From Ruminococcus sp. (GTDB lineage Bacteria > Bacillota > Clostridia > Oscillospirales > Ruminococcaceae), in the NCBI GenBank assembly GCA_021205185.1, contig JAJPYB010000009.1, positions 62,001 to 126,000 of the forward strand: a stretch of DNA of 64,000 nt. Reading direction: 5' to 3'. Below, piece after piece: positions 36,042 to 45,192 of this stretch (the stretch's first letter is position 1; each line of letters begins with the position of its first letter). A program made the position numbers and the translations under genes. Under the pieces are notes generated by a model. That model did no database searches and was not told the DNA's origin. It was given only the letters and a program-made list of their open reading frames with translations.

Positions 36042-37043
36042 ATGAAAGCTGAATATATGGAAGATTGCCCGGAATATCTAAAAGACTACCTTTTAAACCT
36101 CAGACTTATTCGTGACAGAGCTGACAGGACCGAAGAAGCTTATTATATTGACCTGCGTACATTTTTGCGTTATTTAAAGATAAAAAACAAGGCTGTTGAC
36201 AAGGATACTCCTTTTGAAGAAATAACTATCAAGGACGTTCCTTTTTCATACATCGAAAACTTTACGCTTTTTGACGCGTACGAGTATATGAACTATTTAA
36301 AAGAGGTTCGTGAAAATGAAACTGCAACCAGAGCCAGAAAGACCTCTGCACTTAAGCAATTCTATGCGTTTCTTTGTAATAAGGCAAAGCTTTTAGAATA
36401 CAATCCGCTTGATAATTTAGAGCTTCCAAAGGTTAAAAATAAGCTGCCAAAATACCTGTCATTAGAGCAATCTATCGAGCTTTTGAAAAATATTGATTCA
36501 CGATATAAAGAACGGGATTTTTGTATAATTTGCTTGTTCTTGAATTGCGGAATGCGTCTGAGCGAGCTTGTAGGTCTTAATCTGAGCGATTACAGCAAAG
36601 ACAACCGTACATTAAGATTATTTGGTAAAGGTTCAAAAGAACGTATAATTTATTTAAACGATGCTTGTGTTGAAGCGATTGAAAATTATCTAAAAGTTCG
36701 ACCACAAAACGCCAAGGATCCTGATGCTATGTTTATTTCAATGCAGCTTAAAAGAATTGATAAGCGACGTGTTCAAGCAATAGTTGAAGAAATGCTTCAA
36801 AAAGCCGGGCTTTCAAATTTAGGAATTACAACTCATAAGCTCAGACATACATCAGCAACGCTAATGTATCAGCACGGCGGAGTTGATCCGCTTGTTTTAA
36901 AGGAGGTTTTAGGACACAAAAGCATTGCAACTACTGAGATTTATACGCATTTATCAAATGACAATTTAAAGAATGCAGCTGAAGCGAATCCTTTAGCACA
37001 TCAAAAAATTGAAAATAATAAAGAAAATAATAAAGATGAATAA
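36042..37043 (+). CDS. Tyrosine recombinase, XerC/XerD-like
   Basis: A 333-aa site-specific recombinase. An N-terminal SAM-like core-binding domain (residues ~10-115) precedes the catalytic domain with all active residues: Arg in 'NCGMRLSELVGL', Lys in 'FGKGSKERI', HxxR in 'THKLRHTSAT', His in 'LGHKSIATT' and the nucleophile Tyr in 'EIYTHLS'. The tail is Asn/Glu/Lys-rich. It is alone between two terminators with a strong promoter and an unusual palindrome. Dimer resolution at dif is the default role; whether this is the Xer of the organism is not decidable here. Confidence 0.9.
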   Translation: MKAEYMEDCPEYLKDYLLNLRLIRDRADRTEEAYYIDLRTFLRYLKIKNKAVDKDTPFEEITIKDVPFSYIENFTLFDAYEYMNYLKEVRENETATRARKTSALKQFYAFLCNKAKLLEYNPLDNLELPKVKNKLPKYLSLEQSIELLKNIDSRYKERDFCIICLFLNCGMRLSELVGLNLSDYSKDNRTLRLFGKGSKERIIYLNDACVEAIENYLKVRPQNAKDPDAMFISMQLKRIDKRRVQAIVEEMLQKAGLSNLGITTHKLRHTSATLMYQHGGVDPLVLKEVLGHKSIATTEIYTHLSNDNLKNAAEANPLAHQKIENNKENNKDE

Positions 37044-37047
37044 TAAA

Positions 37048-37083
37048 AAATGCCCTGTGCGAGAAAATACACACAGGGCATTT
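37048..37083. terminator. Bidirectional terminator between recombinase and U32 gene
   Basis: A 12-bp perfect stem AAATGCCCTGTG / CACAGGGCATTT; the minus strand has TTTTTTATTATT after it, so it mainly serves the thyX-U32 operon. Confidence 0.88.
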
Positions 37084-37087
37084 AAAT

Positions 37088-38329
37088 TTATTCACTTTTC
37101 ATTCTTATAATCGAACCGCTTTCAAAATCCAGATCACAGTCGAGTGAAAATTTCATTGTAGCGTGGTTAGCTGTATCAATTTCATTGTCATTTTCGTCAT
37201 AAATTTTCTCGGCAAAAATTTTAACAGGTTCCCTGCTGGGAGATAAAATTTCAAGCTCGTCTCCCCTGTTGAATTTGTTTCGCTGAGTTCCGTACAGTCT
37301 GCCGTTCTGGCATTTGTCTACTACTGCAACGACGTCATATTCTCTGATATAACCATTGTCGCCGTAATATTGATATTCGCCGTTTTTGTCGTTTGGATGA
37401 CTAAAGAAAAAGCCTGTACAGTAGGCTCTGTGACTCACCTTGAAAACCTCGTCAAAAATCCATTTTGGACATCCTTCCATTGTATTGTGTTCAAGATAAT
37501 AGTCAACAGCCATTCTATAAGCGTTTGTGACAACAGAAACATAGTAAGAGGATTTGGCTCTGCCTTCAATTTTAAGGCTATAAACGCCAGCTTCTGCAAG
37601 CTTGTCAATGTGTTCAATCATGCACATATCCTTTGCGTTTAAAATGTATGTCCCCTTTTCGTCTTCAAATATAGGGAAATACTGACCCTCACGGTTTTCC
37701 TCCATCAGGTGGTAACCCCACCTGCAAGGCTGAGCGCATTCTCCCCTGTTTGCGTCTCTATTAACTAAATATTGCGAAAGCAAGCATCTGCCTGAAAAGC
37801 TAACGCACATTGCACCATGCACAAAGCATTCAATATCAAGCTCTTCAGGGGTTTTAGCTCTTATCTCAGCTATTTCGTCAATTGAAAGCTCTCTTGCTAA
37901 AACAACACGCTTAGCGCCCATATTGTAAAACTCGTTTGCTGTAACGTAGTTTACAATTCCAGCCTGCGTTGATATGTGAATTTCCATATCCGGAGAATAC
38001 TTTTTAACAAGCGACAGCAAGCCGATATCATTGACAATAACAGCATCAACGCCTGAATAGTCGGCTGTTCTCATAAACTCTTCAAAATGCGGTATTTCGT
38101 CGTTTCTGGGCAATGTATTGCAGGTCAGATATACTTTAACGCCTTTTTTATGCGATCGCTCAACGGCGTTTTTAAGCTCATCTGGTGCAAAGTTTGCAGG
38201 ACCTGCTCTCATTCCAAACATTTGACCGCCAAGATATATAGCGTCTGCTCCAAAATTAAGAGCAGCGCCAAGTCGCTCTTCATCACCGACTGGCGCTAAT
38301 ACTTCTAAAGCTTTTTTGCTCTTAAACAT
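37088..38329 (-). CDS. U32 family peptidase-like protein (TrhP-type)
   Basis: A 413-aa protein of the U32 family. The signature 'CFVHGAMCVSFSGRCLLSQ' and 'RGECAQPCRWGY' carries the Cys residues that probably bind an iron-sulfur cluster, within a TIM-barrel-like N-terminal domain ('LEVLAPVGDEERLGAALNFGADAIYLGG'). Members such as TrhP hydroxylate tRNA uridine-34 using prephenate; others were once called collagenases. This one resembles the tRNA hydroxylation branch found next to mltG in Firmicutes. It is the last gene of the thyX operon, 9 nt after mltG. Confidence 0.87.
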   Translation of the reverse strand: MFKSKKALEVLAPVGDEERLGAALNFGADAIYLGGQMFGMRAGPANFAPDELKNAVERSHKKGVKVYLTCNTLPRNDEIPHFEEFMRTADYSGVDAVIVNDIGLLSLVKKYSPDMEIHISTQAGIVNYVTANEFYNMGAKRVVLARELSIDEIAEIRAKTPEELDIECFVHGAMCVSFSGRCLLSQYLVNRDANRGECAQPCRWGYHLMEENREGQYFPIFEDEKGTYILNAKDMCMIEHIDKLAEAGVYSLKIEGRAKSSYYVSVVTNAYRMAVDYYLEHNTMEGCPKWIFDEVFKVSHRAYCTGFFFSHPNDKNGEYQYYGDNGYIREYDVVAVVDKCQNGRLYGTQRNKFNRGDELEILSPSREPVKIFAEKIYDENDNEIDTANHATMKFSLDCDLDFESGSIIRMKSE

Positions 38330-38338
38330 ATTTACTCC

Positions 38339-39931
38339 TTAGCTTAGTCCTGCCAGAACAAGGTTTTCCTCATGCTCCTCGAGAGTTGAAGCAAAGTAGC
38401 CTTCCTTAGTGCTGGTGTCGTGGCAGAAATAGAAATAGTCAGTTTCATCTGCATATAGTACAGCGTTTATAGCGTCAAGTCCGGGATTGCATATAGCTCC
38501 AACGGGAAGTCCTTCACGCTCGTAAGTGTCATATTTGTCTTCAAATGCTTCAACCTCGGCTGTTGTGTAATTTTGAAGCTCTGAAGCAACAGTTGTAATA
38601 GTTTCGCTATAATAGGTTGAAGTCGGGTCAGACTGAAGCTTTGCTATATACTCGTCAAATCTGTTGTATGGACCGTCTGTCAAACGGTTTATAAATACCG
38701 ATGCGATAGTAGGCATTTCCTCAACAGACGCCGATTCAAGCTGAACTATCGAAGCTAAGGTTATAACCTCGTCAACTGTAAAGCCTAGTTCCTCAGCACG
38801 ATCTTCCATTTCATCTGTAAACTTGGAATCGAAGTTACTTCTTATTGTATCAATTACCGTTTCGTTTTCAGAATCGAGGTAGAACTGATAGGTATCCGGG
38901 AAGAAATAGCCTTCCATTGCGAAGAATTTTTCACTGCTTGAATCTATAATATCCTCGCATTCGTATCCAAGCTTCAGAGAATTGAAATCGTAAATAAAGT
39001 CTGAAACGCTTGAAATAACGCCGTTTTCTTCAAGCAAAACTGCCGCCTCATAAAGAGTTGTACCCTCTGGGAAGGTTATATCAACTGTTTCAAGTGTTTC
39101 TCTTGAGGTCATCAGAGTATTGATTATATCGTTATAATCCATTGAAGGCTGTAGCTCAATATCGCCAGCAACTATTTTATCGCCAGCGTCCTTTACAGCC
39201 ACACAAATCTGGAACAAAAGCTTGTTTTCTATTATTCCCTTATCGTATAAAGCGTCGGTAACGTCGCCGACATCATAAGATTCGCCAATGTTGAGCTTTA
39301 TAGTAGTTGTACTCTTTCCGATTCCTAAAAATTCAAGTCCGCAGGTAATTCCTGTAAAAGCAATTACAGTTGAAATCGTAAGGATTATGATTGTTAATAT
39401 AATTCCTGAGAAAATAGAGCTGTTTACCTTTTTCTTTTTGGACTTTTTCTTGCTCTTTGAGGAAGGCTTTTTAGCGGTAGCTTTTGCAGCTGGCGCTTTG
39501 GCAGATGCTATTTTAGGCTCTGCTTTTACAGGCTTTTGAGGCTTTGAAAGTTCGTTTGGTTTGTCATCTGCTACTGCTTGCGACTTTTCAGGCGAAGTTA
39601 CGTTCTCATCCGCTACCTTAACATCATCGATATCGTCTACAACATTGCTGGGTGCTGAAGCAGCAGAATCCCTTGAAGCCAAATTGCCGCCGAGATTAAT
39701 ATCCAAGTCGCTCAGAGTGCTATCATCGGCAGACTGTTTGTCAGAGCCTGTCGATACTGCATCGTCAGACTTACTGTCGCTTGTAAGAATAGAATGAGAA
39801 TCCTTATCGTACAGTAATGCGTCCAAAGCGTTCTGAGCAGAGGAGTTTGTGCTTAGCAGCTCGTTAATATCATCGTCTAAATTAAAGCTGTCATTTAATG
39901 CGTCTAAATCCTTGTTCTTATCATTCTCCAT
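38339..39931 (-). CDS. mltG: Endolytic transglycosylase MltG
   Basis: A 530-aa membrane-anchored enzyme that cuts nascent glycan strands, terminating peptidoglycan elongation. A ~170-residue cytoplasmic region, first acidic (Asp/Ser-rich) and then Lys/Ala/Pro-rich, precedes a transmembrane helix at ~174-197 and the LysM-like and YceG catalytic domains; the catalytic Glu lies in 'LASIVQLES'. Most MltG proteins have a much shorter cytoplasmic part (E. coli total ~340 aa), so the extension is notable. Upstream 5-FCL gene ends 4 nt before its start. Confidence 0.92.
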   Translation of the reverse strand: MENDKNKDLDALNDSFNLDDDINELLSTNSSAQNALDALLYDKDSHSILTSDSKSDDAVSTGSDKQSADDSTLSDLDINLGGNLASRDSAASAPSNVVDDIDDVKVADENVTSPEKSQAVADDKPNELSKPQKPVKAEPKIASAKAPAAKATAKKPSSKSKKKSKKKKVNSSIFSGIILTIIILTISTVIAFTGITCGLEFLGIGKSTTTIKLNIGESYDVGDVTDALYDKGIIENKLLFQICVAVKDAGDKIVAGDIELQPSMDYNDIINTLMTSRETLETVDITFPEGTTLYEAAVLLEENGVISSVSDFIYDFNSLKLGYECEDIIDSSSEKFFAMEGYFFPDTYQFYLDSENETVIDTIRSNFDSKFTDEMEDRAEELGFTVDEVITLASIVQLESASVEEMPTIASVFINRLTDGPYNRFDEYIAKLQSDPTSTYYSETITTVASELQNYTTAEVEAFEDKYDTYEREGLPVGAICNPGLDAINAVLYADETDYFYFCHDTSTKEGYFASTLEEHEENLVLAGLS

Positions 39932-39935
39932 TAAA

Positions 39936-40502
39936 TCAATCCGTCCTCTCGTAAATATTTTTATCGGATATTATCTTTTTTACCCTTATATCTGTTGGAA
40001 GCGTCGGGAGATACTGAACCATAAATTTGTCCATCACAACGCCTATAGAATGCCCTTTGAATGTACTTAAGAATCTATCGTAATAGCCTTTTCCGTAGCC
40101 TAGTCGAAACCCACGCTTATCAAAGCAAATTGCAGGAACTATACACAGCGTATCGCTTGAGCTTTCATACTCACAAGCGCAATTATCAGGCTCTGGTATG
40201 CCATACATACCTGGGCATAGCTTGCTTAAAGATGAAACCTCAAAAAATCTCATCTTGCCGTTCGCCTGGCATTTTGGAAAGTATATTTGCTTGCTTAGCT
40301 TTCTTGCACGCTCAAAGAAGTCGTATGTAGAAACTTCGTTGTTGTACGATGCGTACAGCAATATTTTACTGCAGCTTTTAAATTCTTCAAGCGCTAACAC
40401 TTTACTGAAAATCTTTTCACTGGCGACGTCAATCTCGCTTTTGGAAATTTTTCCTCGTGCATTTAAATATTCCAGCCGCAAGGCGTTTTTTCCTACTTGC
40501 AT
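39936..40502 (-). CDS. fau: 5-formyltetrahydrofolate cyclo-ligase
   Basis: A 188-aa enzyme that returns 5-formyl-THF to the active folate pool as 5,10-methenyl-THF using ATP. The P-loop-like N-terminus 'ALRLEYLNARGKISKSEID' and the C-terminal 'CFDKRGFRLGYGKGYYDRFL' (substrate and Mg-ATP site) are intact. It overlaps the DJ-1 gene by 10 nt. Folate context fits the operon, which also carries ThyX (methylene-THF as donor). Confidence 0.9.
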   Translation of the reverse strand: MQVGKNALRLEYLNARGKISKSEIDVASEKIFSKVLALEEFKSCSKILLYASYNNEVSTYDFFERARKLSKQIYFPKCQANGKMRFFEVSSLSKLCPGMYGIPEPDNCACEYESSSDTLCIVPAICFDKRGFRLGYGKGYYDRFLSTFKGHSIGVVMDKFMVQYLPTLPTDIRVKKIISDKNIYERTD

Positions 40503-41035
40503 TGCAATGAAGCTTCGAGAGCGTCCGCTTTTTCCTTACCTGCTAAAAGTGAAGACAACATAAGTCCGAATTTAATCGCTGCGCCTGCGCCCTTTGCTGT
40601 TGTAATTTTTCCGTCGTTTACAACAAACTCGCTTGAAAGGGTTGCGCCCTGAAGCTCCTTTTCAAAGCCGGGAAAACAGGTAGCAGTCTTTCCGTTTAGC
40701 AATCCCTTATGTCCTAAAATTGACGGAGCGGCACAAATTGCTGAAATATATTTATCATTCTCAGTGCAGTAATCTATAAAGGACTGCACCTTTTCGTTTA
40801 CTTCAAGATTCAGCGTTCCTGGCATTCCACCAGGGAGAACAATCATTTCAATATTGTCGTCAGGCTCAATTTCATTTATATCCAAATCTGTAATTACAGG
40901 GATAGAGTGAGAACCTCTTATGATGTTTGAATTTATACCAACGGTCCTTACCTCGATGCCGCTTCTTCTTAAAATGTCAACAGGCGCTAACGCCTCGACC
41001 TCTTCAAAGCCTTCTGCTAAAAAAACATAAACCAT
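40493..41035 (-). CDS. DJ-1/PfpI family protein
   Basis: A 180-aa DJ-1-type flavodoxin-like protein. 'MVYVFLAEGFEEVEALAPVDILRRSG' and the nucleophile-elbow Cys in 'YISAICAAPSILG' are typical, as is 'VLPGGMPGTLNL' with the conserved Gly-rich turn. DJ-1 proteins are proposed glyoxalases/deglycases or oxidative-stress sensors; role here is not known. Start has AGAGGGTTTGTATT before the ATG. Confidence 0.9.
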   Translation of the reverse strand: MVYVFLAEGFEEVEALAPVDILRRSGIEVRTVGINSNIIRGSHSIPVITDLDINEIEPDDNIEMIVLPGGMPGTLNLEVNEKVQSFIDYCTENDKYISAICAAPSILGHKGLLNGKTATCFPGFEKELQGATLSSEFVVNDGKITTAKGAGAAIKFGLMLSSLLAGKEKADALEASLQCK

Positions 41036-41048
41036 AATACAAACCCTC

Positions 41049-41936
41049 TCATTTAAAAATAACAGTATTCTTTTCGTACATGAAAGCAGGGCGATAGGAT
41101 TCCTTTGACTTTCTCAAGCCTTCTATTCCTAAATCCTCTTCCCTGTTTATATATAAACAGTCTGAAGCCTGCGCCCTTGCAAACTCATTACAAAGGCAGG
41201 GATAAGCTCCGTTGACTTTGCTTAAAGCCTTTTCAATATGAACGACAAACGTATCGGAATTAAGCTTTTCGCCAATTGTAAAACCAACCATTTCACCATT
41301 TTGATACAGCACGCCGCCGCTAAGATTTAAGTATTTAAAATTTGTCAAAAACGTATTTATTGCGTATTGCTCAACAACAGCCGAATGCTCGTCGAATTTA
41401 TCAGAAGCGTTAAAGCTTTTAGCAGAAAATTCAAAGCAATCGTCAATCAAGCTTTCGTCAATCGGGACAAAGCTCCAATCGCTTTCCTTAAAACGCTTGA
41501 TATGATTTCTCTTTCCGTGATATTTCTTGCCAGAAAGATTTATCAGATCCTCCGCTTTGTAAATGTAGTCAAAATAATCTCTGTCAGCTTCGACTTCAAG
41601 CCTATCCTCGCCGTAGAGCTGGGTCAGAACCTTTAGCATATCGCTATTTACACCGTTAAGCTTTAGCCTTTTGCCAATTTCACTTGAAAACTCAAGCATT
41701 TTGTCAAACAATTCTTTGTAATCTCCGCTTCCTGCCGGAAAGGTTAAATTAAAAAATTCATATTCAAAGCTTGCGCTTAAATAGAAATCCTTGTATCTTG
41801 AAATTTTAGTATCGCTCAAACGGCACCAAGCAACATTATTAGCAAAGGAATACTCGCACCCTCTGAAATCAGATTTTTTCAGAGCCTCATCAATCCAATC
41901 CTTGTCGCTTAGTTTAATTTGCCTGAATTCTAACAT
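41049..41936 (-). CDS. DUF2156 protein (phosphatidylglycerol lysyltransferase C-terminal-like domain)
   Basis: A 295-aa protein with the double-GNAT DUF2156 fold: 'IDEALKKSDFRGCEYSFANNVAW' at the start, 'SGKKYHGKRNHIKRF', and 'NREEDLGIEGLRKSKESYRP' at the end. It lacks the transmembrane part of MprF, so it is a soluble cousin; aminoacyl transfer from tRNA is a family possibility, not shown. It sits between tmk and DJ-1. The start is close to consensus for the family. Confidence 0.86.
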   Translation of the reverse strand: MLEFRQIKLSDKDWIDEALKKSDFRGCEYSFANNVAWCRLSDTKISRYKDFYLSASFEYEFFNLTFPAGSGDYKELFDKMLEFSSEIGKRLKLNGVNSDMLKVLTQLYGEDRLEVEADRDYFDYIYKAEDLINLSGKKYHGKRNHIKRFKESDWSFVPIDESLIDDCFEFSAKSFNASDKFDEHSAVVEQYAINTFLTNFKYLNLSGGVLYQNGEMVGFTIGEKLNSDTFVVHIEKALSKVNGAYPCLCNEFARAQASDCLYINREEDLGIEGLRKSKESYRPAFMYEKNTVIFK

Positions 41937-41950
41937 TTAATCACCAAACA

Positions 41951-42613
41951 TTAAAACCTATCAATAATTTTCATAATTTCACTTGTGATTTTTTCTTTTG
42001 AATATGGATCTTCTCCGTCGGAGCATTGAATTATGCTCCAGTTAAATTTTTCTGCGGTGTAAAGAGCCGCTTCACGACAGCGTTTTAAAAATTCAACGTC
42101 TACCTCGTGAATATCCTTTTTATTTTCATCACCGTCATACCTTGCGCTCAAAAGCTTTTGAGAAACTGAAATTGGCATATCGAGAAAAATTACGCTGTCA
42201 GGTTTCGGAAGTCCAAGCCTTTCATACTCATAATCAAAAAGCCAGTTAAGAAAGCTATCCCATTCGCTCTTTTCGCATTTTACCATTTGATAAATAGCGT
42301 TTGAGGTAACATATCTGCTTGCTAAAATAAGGTCGCCTGATTTATAAGCCTTTTCCCAATACAGCTTATAGCTTGCATACCTGTCAACAGCATAAAAGCT
42401 CGCTGCTGCAAAGGCGTTAACACCAGCCGCATTTTTGGAAAATTCGCCACCAAGATACATCTTAACAAGCGCTGACGAAGGATTATCATAATCTGGAAAG
42501 CTGATAGATTTATGCGGAGTATTCCTATCACTCAAAAGCTTGTCCACAATTTCAAACTGAGTAGATTTTCCGCTTCCGTCAAGGCCTTCAATTACTACTA
42601 GCGAACCTTGCAT
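41951..42613 (-). CDS. tmk: Thymidylate kinase
   Basis: A 220-aa dTMP kinase: P-loop 'GLDGSGKST', 'DRYASYKLYWEK' and the DRX-like 'SRYVTSNAIYQM' region, with lid 'RYDGDENKKDIHE'. It acts on the product of ThyX, whose gene is immediately upstream (1-nt gap). The coupling of the two steps of dTTP synthesis in one operon is straightforward. The protein is somewhat divergent from E. coli Tmk and belongs to the longer clostridial dTMP-kinase-like group. Confidence 0.87.
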   Translation of the reverse strand: MQGSLVVIEGLDGSGKSTQFEIVDKLLSDRNTPHKSISFPDYDNPSSALVKMYLGGEFSKNAAGVNAFAAASFYAVDRYASYKLYWEKAYKSGDLILASRYVTSNAIYQMVKCEKSEWDSFLNWLFDYEYERLGLPKPDSVIFLDMPISVSQKLLSARYDGDENKKDIHEVDVEFLKRCREAALYTAEKFNWSIIQCSDGEDPYSKEKITSEIMKIIDRF

Positions 42614-42614
42614 A

Positions 42615-43379
42615 TCACTTAAGCTCCTTGTAATGTTTAACTACCTCGCCCATTTTTTTGCAGGACATTTTTCCTTCAGGACACCTACCAGTCATCACAC
42701 AGGAAGGACCGGCATTGGCAAATATATGAGGAGCAACGCTTTTACAAAGGCGAAGCATTTCATCAGCTACTGCTTTAATTTCCCATTGAGCTCGATTACA
42801 GCAGCGGTGCTTAAAGAAGTTAAATAAGCTTCTTACGTTCATAGTTACAACTATTTTGGTTTCACAAGCATTAGGTAAAACAAATCTTGCGTCTTGATAA
42901 GCTAATTTTTTCGCCTTTTTTAAAGCCTCCGCTTCGTCCATGCCGTCAGCTACCAGCTTTTTTGTGTTCTCTTTAGTAAGAATAACTGCAATCTTGTTGT
43001 AGCTTTCAAGAAGGGCGTTCATCTGCTTGTCAAATTCTTCCTTTGCCTCCCCTGACTGCTCTATCGCAGGAGGAGTAATATATTCAAAGCCGCCTTCATT
43101 TACATATCTTTGACTCTTTTGAGAGTATGAAGCAATTCTATGACGAACGAGCTGATGAGAGCAGGCACGAGAAATTCCCTCGATTCCAAATGTAAACGAA
43201 ACGTGCTCCATAGGACTTTCGTGGCCAATAGATGCCAGCATATTTATAAAGCTTTCGGTCTTTTCCGGAGTAAGTCCTTCACGCAGCGAGCCAATATCAC
43301 TGCTTGAATAGCAAAGCTTTGCTGCTGTTGCTATTGTTTTTTCAGGCTCAGGAGTGTGGGTTAATAGCGTTACCTGCAT
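42615..43379 (-). CDS. thyX: Flavin-dependent thymidylate synthase
   Basis: A ~254-aa FAD enzyme that methylates dUMP using methylene-THF and NAD(P)H. The ThyX motif RHRxxSxxxxSxR reads 'RHRIASYSQKSQRY'. The track starts nine codons upstream; I choose the internal Met (MQVTLLTHTPEPEK), which aligns with the family N-terminus and has an AAAGGA site upstream. It is the first gene of a seven-gene operon and has a promoter with an overlapping palindrome. Confidence 0.93.
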   Translation of the reverse strand: MQVTLLTHTPEPEKTIATAAKLCYSSSDIGSLREGLTPEKTESFINMLASIGHESPMEHVSFTFGIEGISRACSHQLVRHRIASYSQKSQRYVNEGGFEYITPPAIEQSGEAKEEFDKQMNALLESYNKIAVILTKENTKKLVADGMDEAEALKKAKKLAYQDARFVLPNACETKIVVTMNVRSLFNFFKHRCCNRAQWEIKAVADEMLRLCKSVAPHIFANAGPSCVMTGRCPEGKMSCKKMGEVVKHYKELK

Positions 43380-43420
43380 AGAAAATTCAGTCCTTTCACA
43401 ACTCATTACATATTTCTCTT

Positions 43421-43451
43421 AGTATATCATTATTTGACATAAATGTCAAAT
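43421..43451 (-). promoter_or_regulatory. thyX promoter with overlapping 20-bp palindrome
   Basis: Minus strand: TTGACA, 17 bp, TATACT (+ strand 43444-43449 and 43421-43426). ATTTGACAT-TT-ATGTCAAAT (43432-43451) is a perfect 9-bp inverted repeat over the -35 box, the classic geometry of a repressor operator. Confidence 0.75.
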
Positions 43452-43463
43452 TTGCAAGAACCA

Positions 43464-43511
43464 AAAAAAGCGAAGCTCAAGGTCTGTTTTCAGACAATAA
43501 GTTCCGCTTTT
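43464..43511 (-). terminator. Terminator after recN
   Basis: Minus strand: AAAAGCG and CGCTTTT arms with an inner GTCTG/CAGAC hairpin, then a run of T. It ends the long spoIIIA-recN cluster. Confidence 0.75.
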
Positions 43512-43520
43512 AAATTCTCG

Positions 43521-45188
43521 TTATTCTGAGCTATTGAGCAGGTCCTCTGCGCTCTTTAGCGTTGAATCAGTAATCTTTTCACCGCTCATAATTCTTGCAA
43601 TTTCCTGTTTTCTCTGTTCAAAGTCGAGCGGAATAACGCTTGTTGTGGTTTTGTCGTCGCTCATCTTCTTTTCAATCAGAAAATGCTTGTCCGCAAACGC
43701 TGCAATCTGAGAAAGGTGTGTAACGCATAGAACCTGTCGGGTTGAGGACAGCTCCTTTAGCTTTTTTCCAATTCTCTGCGCTGCTTTGCCGGAAACTCCA
43801 GTATCAATTTCATCGAAAATCACGACAGGAATGTTATCCTTGTTAGCAGTTACACATTTAAGAGCAAGCATAATTCGTGAAAGCTCGCCGCCTGACGCTA
43901 TTTTTGAAATTGGTTTTAAATCCTCGCCGGGGTTTACAGAAATTAAAAACTCAACCTTTTCAAGTCCTGTTGAAGTAAGGTTTCCCTTTTTAAAATCAAC
44001 TCCGATTCTGACCTTTTCCATATTTAAAAATCGAAGCTCGTTTATTACGCTTTCTGTAAAGCTCTCGGCCGCCAATTGTCGCTTTGAGGACAGCTCCTTA
44101 GCTTTTTTACTTACCTCTTTAAGTGAATTGTTGCGATTTTCAGTAACCTTGTCAAGCTCTTCGTAGCTTCCGACAAGCTCGTCGTATTCGTTTTCAAATT
44201 CATCAAGCTTATCGAGCACATCCTTCAGCGTCGGACCATATTTTTTCTTGATTTTTATTAAAGCATCTCGCCTTTCGCTTACAAAGGCAAAACGATTAGG
44301 GTCAATTTCAAGCTTCGACGAAAGACGCAAAAGCTCATCTCTTATATCGGTAGCTTCAATTATAATGCTTGACAGTCTGCTTGCTAATGCTTCAAGGTCA
44401 GAAAAGGAATCGCTGTTTGATTCAAGAATGTCGTTTACAACCTCAAGGCTTGATATAGCGCCGTCGCTTGTATCGTTTCCAGAAAGCAATTCATCGCTGC
44501 TTCTGAGCGAATTTAAAAGGCTTACTGCGTTGTCAGCTAAATTAAACTCCTTTTCAATTTCTTCGTCCTCATTTTCGCTTTCGATTTTAACAGCGGAAAT
44601 TTCGTCGATTACGTCTTTAAGATAATCTATTCTGATGCTTCTTTGCTGATTTTGCGCTGAAAGCTCTTTGATTTTTCTCGAGGTTGACTGAAGCTCCCGA
44701 AACAGCTTTTTGTATTCAGAAAGTTCTTCCTCCAGTCCGCCATAAGAATCAAGTATTTCAAGGTGCTTTGAATTGTCGAGTAATATAATGCTGTCATGTT
44801 GACCGTGAATATCGACAAGCAGTGAACCTACCTCTCTTAGCGAAGAAGCGGAAACTGCTCTGCCATTTATTCTGGCAATGCTTTTGCCTTGCGAGGTTAT
44901 TTCACGCTCCAGCACCAGGCTGTCGTCGTCAGATTCAATCCCCATATTGCTCAAGACCTTCTTAACATCATCGCTAATGTCGTCAAATAGAGCGTTTATA
45001 AGCGCTTTGTCAGCGCCAGTTCTCACAACGTCCTTTGAAACACGCTGACCTAAAATTGCATTTATTCCATTTATAAGAATCGACTTTCCTGCGCCTGTTT
45101 CACCTGTGAAAACATTAAAGCCATTTGAAAAATCTATGGTTGCTTTTTCAATGACAACCAGGTTTTCTATGTACAATTCTCTTAGCAT
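43521..45188 (-). CDS. recN: DNA repair protein RecN
   Basis: A 555-aa SMC-like protein acting early in double-strand break repair. The N-terminal Walker A 'GETGAGKSILINGI' and C-terminal signature 'ASGGELSRIMLALK' with Walker B 'VVIFDEIDTGVSGK' flank a coiled coil (about residues 160-370). Length is normal. It follows argR with a 4-nt gap. In Bacillus spoIVB and spo0A come next; here the cluster stops. Confidence 0.96.
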   Translation of the reverse strand: MLRELYIENLVVIEKATIDFSNGFNVFTGETGAGKSILINGINAILGQRVSKDVVRTGADKALINALFDDISDDVKKVLSNMGIESDDDSLVLEREITSQGKSIARINGRAVSASSLREVGSLLVDIHGQHDSIILLDNSKHLEILDSYGGLEEELSEYKKLFRELQSTSRKIKELSAQNQQRSIRIDYLKDVIDEISAVKIESENEDEEIEKEFNLADNAVSLLNSLRSSDELLSGNDTSDGAISSLEVVNDILESNSDSFSDLEALASRLSSIIIEATDIRDELLRLSSKLEIDPNRFAFVSERRDALIKIKKKYGPTLKDVLDKLDEFENEYDELVGSYEELDKVTENRNNSLKEVSKKAKELSSKRQLAAESFTESVINELRFLNMEKVRIGVDFKKGNLTSTGLEKVEFLISVNPGEDLKPISKIASGGELSRIMLALKCVTANKDNIPVVIFDEIDTGVSGKAAQRIGKKLKELSSTRQVLCVTHLSQIAAFADKHFLIEKKMSDDKTTTSVIPLDFEQRKQEIARIMSGEKITDSTLKSAEDLLNSSE

Positions 45189-45192
45189 TATA

